Source of the DNA: Arcuatula senhousia
Taxonomy: Eukaryota > Mollusca > Bivalvia > Mytilida > Mytilidae
Direction of reading: 5' to 3'
Assembly (NCBI GenBank): GCA_963971305.1
Contig: CAXARO010001020.1
Location: 1 to 64,000, forward strand
Length of the DNA: 64,000 bases
In this document: in pieces, positions 31,861-42,017 of the stretch
How the letters are laid out: every line of letters begins with the position of its first letter
Numbering within the stretch: the stretch's first letter is position 1
Notes under the pieces: generated by a model
The model's input: the letters and a program-made list of their open reading frames with translations, nothing else
The model's database searches: none
Told to the model about the DNA's origin: nothing
Translations under genes and position numbers: made by a program

Positions 31861-32857
31861 GGCACGCCATTTTAACCAAAACCATGTAACTATAGGATAC
31901 CTCAGATAACTTGGGGTTTACTGGCAACTATCTGGGGGTTTTCAGAGCGAAACTCTTAATTACATCAGGTATGGAGAGTTATTTCAGGTAACTGAGGGTT
32001 TTCTATCAGCTATCCCATGGATACCACAAAAACTCTTGCTATTAAGAGTTTTCAAAAATAATTTATTGAAAGCTGAGCTTTGTATTCGTTTTTGAGGAAT
32101 TGATAGTTTTCATCTTTACATTAATTGATAAAGTCTGCTTTCAAAGAGTTTAAAAGTAGCATGAACTTAAAATATATGTGAGTGAGTGAGTGAATGAGTT
32201 GGTGTTTTACGCCCGTGCAACGCTAAATAGGTTATTTACAGGCGATGAACATTTAAAAGATGATAAAATGAACATGAAATGAGGATGATAAATGAAACAT
32301 GGGGTTGGGGTGGGAAACAAAGGAACTGCAAATTTTGAAGAACCACAGAAAAGGGGAGAGGTGGGAAGGGACTGAAAATTAAGCCTATGTGGTGCACTAC
32401 TTGGCGGTCCACAAAGGGATTTTTACGTGCATGAAGAGTGGCACTCTCCTCACACGTTGGCCCACTATGGTCGGCCGTCAGGGTTTCCGTATTATAGACC
32501 TGACAATCCCTGCGGACGAGGACCACCCTATTCAGCCACTTAGGGTACACACTTGGTCGCTCTGTGGGCTGAACACTGACCCAACGTCAGAATCCGTTGC
32601 CTCTCACGACAAGCTAGGCTCTGCTCCGGGCCTAGTCGCCACCCGGGCCCCGAACGGGACTACAATATCTGTAGGTAGAAGGGGTTTAATTAGGTTGCTA
32701 AGTGATAGCTGACAGCAAACCGCCAGTTACCAAGATAACTCTTAATACCTGATGTAATTGAGAGTTTCGTCCAGAAAACCCCCAGATAGCTGCCAGTAAA
32801 ACCCCAGTTATCTGAGGTATCCTATATATACCAAGGTTTTGATTTAAATGGCGTTCC
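31861..32857. mobile_element. Inner long-TIR element D, 997 bp, Mutator-like (inference)
   Basis: Arms of about 150 bp are inverted repeats: ATACCTCAGATAACT, TATCTGGGGGTTTTC and TTACATCAGGTAT recur inverted. The 12-bp sequence ATACAACAGTAT directly flanks both ends (31849-31860, 32858-32869). Long TIRs and a long target duplication resemble Mutator-like elements. It holds a SINE-like insert. Confidence 0.8.
32170..32695 (+). repeat. GC-rich SINE-like insert inside element D
   Basis: Starts GTGAGTGAGTGAATGAGTTG then TGTTTTACGCCCGTGCAACG, and is followed by sequence much more GC-rich than its surroundings, up to CCCGAACGGGACTACAAT. The opening resembles molluscan SINE-type repeats. Open frames on both strands here have no homology I recognise. 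Confidence 0.55.
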
Positions 32858-33716
32858 ATACAACAGTATGATAAAGCTTTTCTGTACAAGACGAGCATGT
32901 ATGCCTTTAGAAACAACGATAATGTGTAGTTATATGAAATTAGATCATCGGTAGAAATCAAGGACTCATCTGTAGAAAACACAGTAAAGAACATACCTAA
33001 TCGGTAGAAAACCAGGACACATCAAATTTCTTAAACCTGTTAGTTATATGAAACAGCAAATGGCTCTTTTACAAATAAACGATCATTTATTGCATATTCT
33101 CCCATAGGATGTATTCAAATGTTAAAAATAAGCGTTATTTTTCATATTTCTAAAAAAACAATCGGTAGAAAACAAGGATCATCGGTAGAAAACAAGCAGA
33201 AACATCGGTAGAAAACATGTTGTCGCAGGACAAGTATAACGACCGTGACTATATATAAATTATGTCTCTTGCATGCTGTTTTTTTAACTATTGTTTGCTT
33301 TTATTGTTGATGTATCTGTTTTATATATATGTGTTGTATTGCTTTAATCATGTCTAATAAAAATAAAGTTTTACTTACTAAGCCCAATCATTAATTTGAT
33401 CATTTTCTGAACTCATATATATGTCATTTTATTCCTCCATGTAAAGTTTCATCAATATTTATTTAGTATTTTAAAGGAGCTATGTGAACTATGAACATGG
33501 GGATATAAATACACAAAAAATACACATGAAAACCCTGGCTTTACCATGAAACAGCTTTTAATGGTGGGCAATAATAAAAACGAACATAATGGACATTTTG
33601 GTATGCATGTCATTGTTCAATAAATATGTTAGAAGTGCCTGAACTCTTAACAACATGGAATTGTAAAGGCAAAAGGTCAATGGAAAAAACATCTTGTACA
33701 CATGGGTTTGCATTTA

Positions 33717-34001
33717 GGGGACAACCATTTGATTCTAAGGGGGGCTGGCAGTTTCGGTCGAGCCAGAATATTTATTTTCAATATTTTCCGGGTCAGAAAA
33801 TTTATTTTTCGCCGCTTCGCGGCAAGAAGATTTATTTTTTGTATGCTATAATATACAATGGGATCTGGGGCCAGGATATTTATTTTATTTTCTTGGGGGT
33901 GAGGGTCAGAATATTTATTTTCAGCTTTGGCCAGGACAGAATATTTATTTACATAAACTGCCAGGCCCCCCTCAAAATCAAATGGTCGTCCCCTTATCGT
34001 T
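33717..34001. mobile_element. Fold-back element, family F, copy 1
   Basis: Ends GGGGACAACCATTTGATTCT and AATCAAATGGTCGTCCCCTT are inverted, followed inside by GGGGGGCTGGCAGTTT and AAACTGCCAGGCCCCCC. The interior has about six (C/G)AGAATATTTATTTT-type motifs. Open frames on both strands result from the repeats. Confidence 0.75.
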
Positions 34002-34302
34002 GCAATTTCATTTGCGTGAAAAAGAAAGCCTAGGATGTACACATATCAATAAACACGTGCTTATATTTTCTTTATGATATCAAAATTTTTATTAAAACGT
34101 AGTGCATATCTTTAATGTAATGTGTATTTTACCATACTACTAATCTTAAATAAGCCTAAATAATTATATATAAAAATGAATTTTGATGAAAGTGAATATT
34201 TTTGGAATCATACATTTCTAAAAGAATTGCACAGCTTAAGGTTCATCTTTACACTTCGGAAAAAATGACTGATATTTTAGGCATAATATCAATAGAAAAT
34301 GA

Positions 34303-34650
34303 AGAGATGTGGAATAAGTGTACGCGACACAGCCCACAATTAAACGGCAATTTAGAAAAACCACAATGGACAACCGCCAGCAGCCTTCAACGAGGCCATT
34401 TGGCACTGCTCGCGGTTATGCAATTGGCCCATGGTCTAAATAAGATGCATATAATTCAAATCCAGCCCTGAAATAGTCACAGATAGACCCCCTTCTTAAA
34501 CAAGGAACAGAAAACATCAAAAAGACAAGTACAAACGAAAGCTTTGTCAAGGATTCCTGGCTTAGGACAGGCACATGTAATATGTGGCGGGGTTAAACTA
34601 GTTTTTTGGGCCCAACCTTCCCCCTATCAATATTCCTAGACAAAGCACAA
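34303..34650 (+). repeat. SINE-like repeat R1, longest copy
   Basis: From GAGATGTGGAATAAGTGTAC through CAGCCTTCAACGAGGCCATT, TGCAATTGGCCCATGGTCTA and GGGCCCAACCTTCCCC to AAAGCACAAAAAC. The copy at 53828-54180 has the same full-length order, so the unit is about 350 bp. Confidence 0.75.
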
Positions 34651-34659
34651 AAACAAGTC

Positions 34660-34702
34660 TGGCGTGGAGTCTGGAGTTTGGAGTCTGGAGTCTGGAGTTT
34701 GA
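34660..34702 (+). repeat. 7-bp microsatellite (TGGAGTC/TGGAGTT)
   Basis: About six imperfect TGGAGTY units in a row, directly after R1. The reverse-complement pattern occurs at 38773-38826. Confidence 0.8.
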
Positions 34703-34844
34703 TTACTACAATCAAAATTAATTTTATTCTAAATAGGGCGACAATTGATATACAATTAATCCCACAACCCCAATGACCTTTTATGTAGGATTTAATGTCA
34801 GCTTGGATAGATACAGAATTAGGATTTAAATAAGAAAACATTAC

Positions 34845-35205
34845 AATAATATACAACCCGTCTGATTTAACTATGGAATTTCGATTGTAGCGTAAAGTGA
34901 AGTGTGCAAACACAACAATGAAAATTTACGTCGTCATGAACAAAGCCAAACGTTAACAAAAACCACAAATCGTCACATTTGATTACATAAAAATAAATTG
35001 ATTGAATGAATGGGTCGTGCAAACATTAAATCTGATTGGATATTGATGAATAGTCGGCTGACGTTGGGTTTTCTTACTGTGACGTTTTGCGGTTTTTGTA
35101 ACCGATAGGCTTGTTCATGACAATGTAAATGTCCATTGTTGTGTTTGCACGCTTCAATCGAAAGTCCATAGTTAAATCGGACGGGCTGTACATATCATAA
35201 AAATG
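34845..35205. repeat. Inverted-repeat element between two R1 copies
   Basis: The left arm (CCGTCTGATTTAACTATGGA, GTGTGCAAACACAACAATG, CGTCATGAACAA) recurs inverted in the right arm (TTGTTCATGAC, CATTGTTGTGTTTGCACGC, CCATAGTTAAATCGGACGG). The spacer is about 100 bp. MITE-like. Confidence 0.65.
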
Positions 35206-35399
35206 TTTTTACATTTTGAAATTAGGTCACTCAACGAAAAACAAAATCCACACCAGTGTTCTACTAAGGCCAATACATCACTGTGGTACCATTATTGGTG
35301 TCAAAAATACTTAGCAGGTGTGAAGACTGACAGCAAAACATTACCCATTCCAGTCCCACTTGTACAAGGTAGATAATACTTTGCCCCCACCCTAGAGAA

Positions 35400-35546
35400 C
35401 ACCATTTATTTAGACCATGGGCCAATTGCAGAACCGCGAGCAGTGCCAAATGACCTCGTTGAAGGCTGCTGGCGGTTGTCCATTGTGGTTTTTCTAAATT
35501 GCCGTTTAATTGTGGGCTGTGTCGCGTACACTTATTCCACATCTCT
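35400..35546 (-). repeat. SINE-like repeat R1, inverted partner
   Basis: Reverse complement of the first part of 34303-34650 with very few differences: TTAGACCATGGGCCAATTGC to ACACTTATTCCACATCTCTT. It forms a large inverted pair about 1 kb apart. Confidence 0.8.
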
Positions 35547-36004
35547 TTATTTTCTACCTAAGACAAACTTTTTTTATATATATTCATAAGCTGCAAATTT
35601 GATATAAAATATATTTGCTGAGTTAGAGGGATTCCAACCCCTATTTTGTCACATACGTAACTACACGGTAAGCAGGAAATACAGAAACATACACCACTCG
35701 ACCAACTACCGGTTAGCTATAAAAATATACAAGGCAGTAGGTGGAGTCCACGCATTGCTGGCAAATAGTCAAAACAGGCTCACCTCTGTGAATCCGTGTT
35801 TCCGGGATAAAAAGAAGTATAAATGCAATGGAGTATTTTGTATATGAACTTTATACATGACTATTATATATCAGAGCTGAAACTTGTGATTCCAATAAAA
35901 AGTTATTTGACCTTACACCCCAATTCTATTGTTTAAAGGACAATAAGCAATCAACAATCAATCAATCAATCAATATATTCAAAGTTGAACTTTCATTTTC
36001 AGAA

Positions 36005-36155
36005 ACTTTCTTTGTGTGAATAACTCTTTTGTTCTAAGAACAATGGGATTAATTCACAATGGCAAAAACAGGGGTTTCCAGATACCCCTGCTTTTGCGCT
36101 TGTGAACACACATCAGTTCATAGAACGAAAGAGCTTCTAACACAAAGAAACTTCT
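36005..36155. repeat. Fold-back sequence of about 150 bp
   Basis: GAAACTTTCTTTGTGTGAAT, TTCTAAGAACAATG and AGGGG.TT on the left are mirrored by ACCCCTGCTTTTGC, CAGTTCATAGAACGAAAG and CACAAAGAAACTTC on the right. Imperfect hairpin, no gene. Confidence 0.55.
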
Positions 36156-36399
36156 TTAATAGCCAGCCCAGGGCAAAAAAACCAGACAAAATAAATCAAA
36201 ACATTTAAAAAACGTAATAAATAAACAAATAAAAAAAGAGCAAGAATATGTCCAATAGATCTAGACATAATGCCCATAGTTCGCAACATAAGAGATGGAC
36301 GAACAAACGGACGGACGGACGAACAAACGTATCCGACGACTATATGCCCAATTATTCGTTGTAGATGGGGCATCAACATGGGATCCCGTGCGGGGCCCG

Positions 36400-36900
36400 G
36401 GAGGCGAATAGGCCCGCAGCAGCGCTTAGCTTGTCGGTAAAAGTCCACTAAAGAGCGCTCAGAAACCTGACATCGGGGTCAGGCCGCTTTTCCCACAAAG
36501 CGACTGGGATGTGTGCCCCAGGTGGTTGAATGGGGCAGCCCTGACATTGAGAGATGCGGGGTCGTCAGGCGATAATGCGGAAAACCTGACCGCAAACCAT
36601 AGTGGTGTGCACCGTGTTGGGAAAAATGTCACGTTCCTCGCACGTTAAAGAACCCTGCTGCAGGTCTCGGTAAGAGTAGGACCCGTAGGATCCCCATGCA
36701 GGAGGCAAAATTTCCCGTCCCTACCCATCACTCCTTTTTCCAGTGGCAGTCAAGACTCTCCTACCCGATTGGCCTTGTGTCCCTATTTCCTCCACTTCAT
36801 CATCATTTCATGTTCATTGTATCACCACTTTCATGTTCATCTCCCGGATATAGCCGAAATCGCGCTGCTTGGGAGGAAAGCAATAACTAACTAACTAACT
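36400..36900 (+). repeat. SINE-like element with (TAAC)n tail
   Basis: GC-rich segment with CCTGACATCGGGGTCAGG, CGTTCCTCGCACGTTAAAGA and ACCCTGCTGCAGGTC, ending in TAACTAACTAACTAAC at 36884-36902. A tetranucleotide tail after a conserved central block is typical of SINEs; the class is inference. An AACGGACGGACGGACGAAC tract lies just upstream. Confidence 0.6.
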
Positions 36901-37585
36901 AACATCAATATGGGTCACAGATAGCAATGGCCGGATTTCGTTAAACAGGAAGTAGGAAGACAAAAGACCTGAAATTAATTCGATGGCATGGGACCCATGC
37001 TGATTACCAAATGATAAAACTGTTAAGAAAATAGTCAAAAATTGGCCATTTATGCAAAAATTAAGCAAGTCGGCAAACAGGAAGTAGATGAGAGAAAGAC
37101 TCTTAATCGAACCTCACGATAAGGGACATCGTACTGCACATCAAAATACAAAATATCAAATTAAAATTAAATAAAAACTATTCAAATACCGATTTCCTCA
37201 ACTAAAATTACCCGCTCTCAGAAATTAATGATATTCAAAAGGACAGCAGCCAAAGCACACCCGTCTTCCCTGATGGTCATATAAAAACTGAATTAATCTT
37301 AAAGATATTCAGTTTAGAAGTGTTCACTGTTTTAAGCATGATACAAAATCATCAGTTATTTGTAAAGTAATCAAAGTAATTAATCTGTTTAACAAATTGA
37401 TTAATCTGTTTTAATCTTAAAATCATCTCAGTAGCTTAATATCTTGAATTAAAGAGGCCCCCTGTGTGGGGAAGAATAAATTCAAAAATATGTTTACTAT
37501 CTCAGTTTTATAATTAAAGCCACATTTTATTGCTCTCTATAAAAAATTGTAATCTAGTTTTGTTTTAAGTTTACTGAGGTGTAAG

Positions 37586-37692
37586 TTAGTTATACTATTC
37601 GGTACACCGTGTTTCTGAATAAGAAACCCACTCGGACCTCCGGTCCTAGGGGTTTCTTATCCAGAAACACCTTTACCTCATGGTATAACTAT
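37586..37692. repeat. Palindromic hairpin around CTCGGACCTCCGGTCC
   Basis: TTATACTATTCGGTA, GTGTTTCTGAATAAGAAACC and the mirrored GGTTTCTTATCCAGAAACAC and TGGTATAACTAT make a near-perfect fold-back. Confidence 0.65.
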
Positions 37693-38516
37693 TACGTAAA
37701 TAAGTGCGCTTTATCAAAAACTGCTCACTTTTTGTAATTACTGCTATAAACACCAAAGTATGATATATCATCAAGGAAATTACAGCTGTTTCAATCGACC
37801 ATGTTAACCTGACTTTGTTAACTCAATAGGTAACTTTGCTAGTAAAGTAGGTGAACATGGTGATCAGTAAACATAGCTATCCAATGAAATGACAGCAAAA
37901 GGGATTAGGGTGGGGCATTATCTGTAAATGATAACATTATAGTCTATTTTAAGTTAATAAACTTTTAAAGTAAATAAATGCTTGGGGACACTTTTCATTT
38001 TCCATCATGATTTACAACAACTTTATAATATTTTCTTGTACATGCATGTATCACAGGGAGAAATAGTGACCAAATATTTCATTGCAACTTTAGTAATTAT
38101 CTAGAAGATGGAGACCAGTCTAAGGTTGCATGTTCATACTGCAACTTACTAAATAAGACATACTTATGTTAAACTTTCTCGTGTTTATCATATTTCATAT
38201 ACTGGAGAAAAATAATGTACACATATCCACACAAGTTAAAAAAAAAAGAACGCAAAGCAAACAGACAAAGATAACTTAATAAAGGTAATAACAAAACTGC
38301 CGAACTTGAATGATCAATCTCATAGTCCAGAGAAAATGACAAAAACGACAAAAAAGACAAAAAAAAAGACAATTAAATCAATTCAAATTCTAACTTTACT
38401 CCAGGTTTTATAAGTGAACAAAATATGAACAAGACTATCACTTTTCACAGGTAAATTCTGCCCCAAGCAACTTTACTTTAAGTAGTTGGCAATGTTTATT
38501 GATCATCCTAAAACAC

Positions 38517-38612
38517 AATTGCGCTTCACCTACCTTATTAGCAATGTTACCTATTGAATAAGCTAAGCCAGGGGCTACATGGTCAGCTGAAACAGCTGTA
38601 ATAGCAGTGTCT
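38517..38612 (-). other. Exon-like fragment, unidentified
   Basis: On the minus strand the frame reads DTAITAVSADHVAPGLAYSI, then GNIANK before a GTAGGTGAAG donor-like end, with a pyrimidine-rich stretch and AG before it. A mutated inverted copy lies at 37783-37855 with a stop. I do not recognise the family; it may be transposon-borne. Confidence 0.35.
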
Positions 38613-38772
38613 TGACATGTTTGAGAAGTTGAAAAAGTAAATACTGGATTATAAAAAACACCTTAAAAGTATTTTACTTGTAAATTCTGTTTGTCTGTTG
38701 AAAGTATGCAAATGCTACCAATATACAAATCCAAAAAGCTTATTTTGATTATGCTGTTTAGAGTTAATATTT

Positions 38773-38826
38773 GACTCCAGACTCCAAACTTCAGACTCCA
38801 AACTCCAAACTCCAGACTCCACTCCA
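38773..38826 (-). repeat. 7-bp microsatellite (GACTCCA), opposite strand to 34660
   Basis: About seven GACTCCA/AACTCCA units. Reverse complement of the tract at 34660-34702. Confidence 0.8.
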
Positions 38827-39904
38827 TACTTTACATCATGCCGTTTTTTTGTGTGTCTTTTTTCATATGTTTCAGTCTAAGTTGAACATTAACTACACAT
38901 TCAGTTGCTTAACAAGGCGTAGCAGCGTCTAGATTAATTAATCTTGCATAAAGTTTTAGTATTTTGCACGTGTACACTTGATCCGTTTTGCCGGGGCATA
39001 TTTTCTTTGCGTTTTTCACTTCATCGATATATCGCCAAATATCAACCATTCCCTGTTATTTGGCCTCCACGTGCAAGATATTTTCATTATTGGTGTTAGT
39101 AAATCTACTCACAATAGGTTTTATGAAGGTTGTTTAAGGGTATAATTCATGCATTATTAAAGGTACAATTTGAACGGAAAGAAAATGAAAAGAGAAAACA
39201 ACAAAAGTAATCTTATAAACTGCAAAGGAAAATGGTCGGCGATTTTTATTATTTAGACGCTGGTACTCTCTATTTTGTGTTTCTATGTGTCGTTTTAGTC
39301 GTACATAGATTAGAAAATAGGTTAAATATCTACCATTTTATTCGAAGTGTAACCATGAACCTTAATTAGTATATTTCATATGGAAATTTATGCTACTGAA
39401 TCAATATTGATCCTATAAAGATGTGCCCAATTTCGAATTGTTTATTCAATTCCTAAATGCCCGATTTTTACTCGGCAAACAAATGCTAAAACATTTTGCA
39501 AGTATTTCTTTACTTGCAAACAATATAAAAATTATGAAACTTGGAGCTTATCAGTATAATCAATATTGACACATTAGCATAAAATCGACACAAAAAAGTG
39601 TTTTTGTGAAAATCGAATTTTCTTAGAAAATGTAATTTTTAGAAGCAAACTTTCATCAAAATCTTATATCAAGAGATATTATAGGAAGAATATGTGTCAA
39701 ATAGTATTTAATAATTCCATAAAATAAGTTAGATACTGGCATTTGAAATTGAGTGTATGGACTTATTCTTGACTTTTATAGTACATTGAACTCGGCTAAT
39801 GCGATTTCCCTCCTCCTTATGTATATTAGGTATCAATACACTTCTGTTTTAGTTGCATTTGTCATTTAAACAGTTAAACCCTATGTTTAGTGTAATATCG
39901 AATA

Positions 39905-40080
39905 TTATTCATACTTATAGTCATCATTGTAGTAAAACTGTTCGTTTATTTATATATTTATATATTGTTTTTTCGTTTAATCGTCATAATCTCGTTGGTG
40001 TTGACGGCTTTTATCTCTGCCCTTTCGTAATTATGACATTCGAATGCATGGCCCCATTGGTATCTCTGCTGTTTTTCCTA
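39905..40080 (+). mobile_element. Retroelement B, 3' tail fragment
   Basis: TTATCTCTGCCCTTTCG, then ATGACATTCGAATG and CCCCATTGGTATCTCTGCTG match the 3' end of 25866-26548. 5'-truncated. Confidence 0.6.
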
Positions 40081-40306
40081 TACCAAATATCTATGACACT
40101 AACAATTTTGCTTTTTGATTCCTTATAATAATTAACGCCTACAAGAAACCTTTTAAAAATTCTTTCCTGGCGAAACTGTTTTAATTTATGTTATCAGAAA
40201 AAATTAAACCTCAAAATTTAACACAATAACTTAATATCAGCAAACGTATGAAGACATCGCCTTAAACATATGAGACACCATGGGCTCGTTTTGCTTGGTA
40301 ATATGT

Positions 40307-40312
40307 TTTATT
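40307..40312 (-). promoter_or_regulatory. Candidate polyadenylation signal of the receptor gene
   Basis: AATAAA on the minus strand about 98 nt after the stop codon at 40410-40412. The position is sensible for a short 3' UTR; the hexamer alone is weak evidence in AT-rich DNA. Confidence 0.45.
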
Positions 40313-40409
40313 TTTACAACAACAACAACAAAAATATTAAGGTTATACCTGGACAAAAAAAAACTTTTCTATGCAACAATAGTAAAAGTTCTATTGAAAG
40401 AATAAAAAG

Positions 40410-42017
40410 TCATCTCTTGCTGCTTGATAAATCCGTAAGTGCCGTTCTACGACTTGGTTCCATACTGTTGCTTCTATCTCTAGACAACAAACTACAACGA
40501 CGATAGAGATTGACAACACGTTTGTTACAAATGTAGGAGACAAATATAAATAAACCTTGTAGGGCATTTAATATGGCGGTAAATGTTGAAAATGCAGATT
40601 CTGGTAAAAAAGCATCTACAAGCTGAAAGGCCCATGATATCCCTGTTATAGCAAATAATTTTATATAAACAAATAAATGTAATTTATCAGCTGTTACTTG
40701 TGAATCTGAATTAACAGTTGGTCTCCTAGCAATAGTCACAGCAGTTAAAACAAAGAAATATATGTTCAAGAGACAAATAGTACCAATAGGTGCAATAAAT
40801 GTGACAAAGAATGCGACTTGTTGAGTAAGAAAACACATGTTACTTCCATATCCAATTGAATGCCGTGTTACACCTTTTGTGATTGCTATATTTAGAGAAA
40901 CGATAATTGCTGGAACTCCGAAGGAATATGTTAAATATCGTATCAAAGCTGCCTTTGTCGCAATATGCAGGCCAGTTTTACTCGTGAATACACGATACAT
41001 GTGAAATGAGCACACATTCAAACAAGTAAACGTACACAACCAAAAATAGTGTATCGTTATTCCAACAACATGGCAGCCGACTACAGTTCTTGATCCGGAT
41101 ATGATGAACATGAAAGTAAAGTTTGAACAGAACATAGCAAACACTAAACACATGTTGTTTATTCCTGGTAATGTTCTTAAACTTTGAAAGAGACAGTACG
41201 TCACAAATGTAATGAATAAACATACTAGTGAGATGCCCATGCAAATGATCGTTATCAAAACCCAAATATTAACTGGATTTTCTTGAGATATATTTTGGGA
41301 AACCAAAGTTTGGAAAATGTCTATACAAATTCGTGCATTATTTGACTCAACCAGTATGTAATATTCAGAAGGAATAGTGATTCCTTCTGAAACTATGGTC
41401 AAGTCTAACGATGCGTAGTCTAATTTAAATTCATCAATAGACAGCTCAATCTGTTCACACGTTAATAATTTGTTAACCGAAGAGTGAAAATATAAATCCA
41501 CTATCCTTTCGTATTTTGTGTCCTTAAACATGCATTTGTCGGTGAACCTGAACTTTGATAGCATCTCGGGGATATTTTTAGAAGCATTTTCAGGTGTAGC
41601 TTTCATTGTATGATTGACATGATCAAACTCCAAATGAAGCTCTGTGTTAATAATATTTATCAACTCATCCTCTATAAATGTCCGATGAACAATTTGCGGT
41701 ATAAAAATTTTGAAATATAAATCCATTGAAACTTCTGTGCCTTCTAGCATTGGAGAATTACAAGGTACGTTAGATATTAAAATGGATTGTTCTAAAATAA
41801 AAGTACTATCCACTCTAAGACGTTCCTGGAGTAAATTTGAATACTTCAATAGTACCAATTCATGAAAGTATCCAGTATCATTAACCTGGACTTCGAGCTT
41901 TGTCTTTAAGCTTGTTGATAATTTATATCCCAGATTTGAGGTGAACTGTAACAGAGGAGAACAACGTCCATCTACTAGCATTCTTCCTGGATTACATGCT
42001 TCTTTTAAACACTTCCC
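40410..42017 (-). CDS. Receptor exon 2: stalk, seven membrane segments and tail
   Basis: Acceptor TTTCAG|GGGAAGTG. Encodes GKCLKEACNPGRM, a stalk of about 240 residues, TM1 (VNIWVLITIICMG) through TM7 (LQGLFIFVSY), and a basic, Ser-rich tail ending SSSKR. All seven membrane segments in one exon suggests a retrotransposed or intron-poor ancestor (inference). Confidence 0.92.
   Translation of the reverse strand, partial: GKCLKEACNPGRMLVDGRCSPLLQFTSNLGYKLSTSLKTKLEVQVNDTGYFHELVLLKYSNLLQERLRVDSTFILEQSILISNVPCNSPMLEGTEVSMDLYFKIFIPQIVHRTFIEDELINIINTELHLEFDHVNHTMKATPENASKNIPEMLSKFRFTDKCMFKDTKYERIVDLYFHSSVNKLLTCEQIELSIDEFKLDYASLDLTIVSEGITIPSEYYILVESNNARICIDIFQTLVSQNISQENPVNIWVLITIICMGISLVCLFITFVTYCLFQSLRTLPGINNMCLVFAMFCSNFTFMFIISGSRTVVGCHVVGITIHYFWLCTFTCLNVCSFHMYRVFTSKTGLHIATKAALIRYLTYSFGVPAIIVSLNIAITKGVTRHSIGYGSNMCFLTQQVAFFVTFIAPIGTICLLNIYFFVLTAVTIARRPTVNSDSQVTADKLHLFVYIKLFAITGISWAFQLVDAFLPESAFSTFTAILNALQGLFIFVSYICNKRVVNLYRRCSLLSRDRSNSMEPSRRTALTDLSSSKR

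Larger units (their letters stand above)
31032..33248. mobile_element. Outer TIR element E with CTACCGATG subterminal repeats, 2217 bp
   Basis: The ends at 31032-31100 and 33180-33248 are inverted repeats over 69 bp with one mismatch, starting TCACGGTCGTTATACTTGTC. GTTTTCTACCGATG recurs inside both arms and near 31450-31500 and 32945-33020. CTA flanks both sides and may be a 3-bp target duplication. No transposase. It contains element D. Confidence 0.82.
36903..40306. other. Intergenic repeat-derived stretch downstream of the receptor gene
   Basis: Holds a GATTTCGTTAAACAGGAAGT repeat fragment (36935; also near 16695 and 58743), a hairpin of about 107 bp (37586-37692), an inverted exon-like pair (37783/38530), a 7-bp microsatellite and a retroelement B tail (39905-40080). 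No gene I can defend. Confidence 0.45.

Noticed and set aside
32236..32712. Open frames of 104-107 codons on both strands
   Set aside because: They lie in the GC-rich SINE-like insert, where stop codons are rare; no domain features.
33626..34042. Open frames of 121-135 codons on both strands
   Set aside because: They arise from the repeated AGAATATTTATTTT motifs of fold-back element F; the residues are low-complexity and mirror each other.
40978..41265. Open frame overlapping the receptor exon in another frame
   Set aside because: It is a shadow of the 7TM coding frame, without homology of its own.
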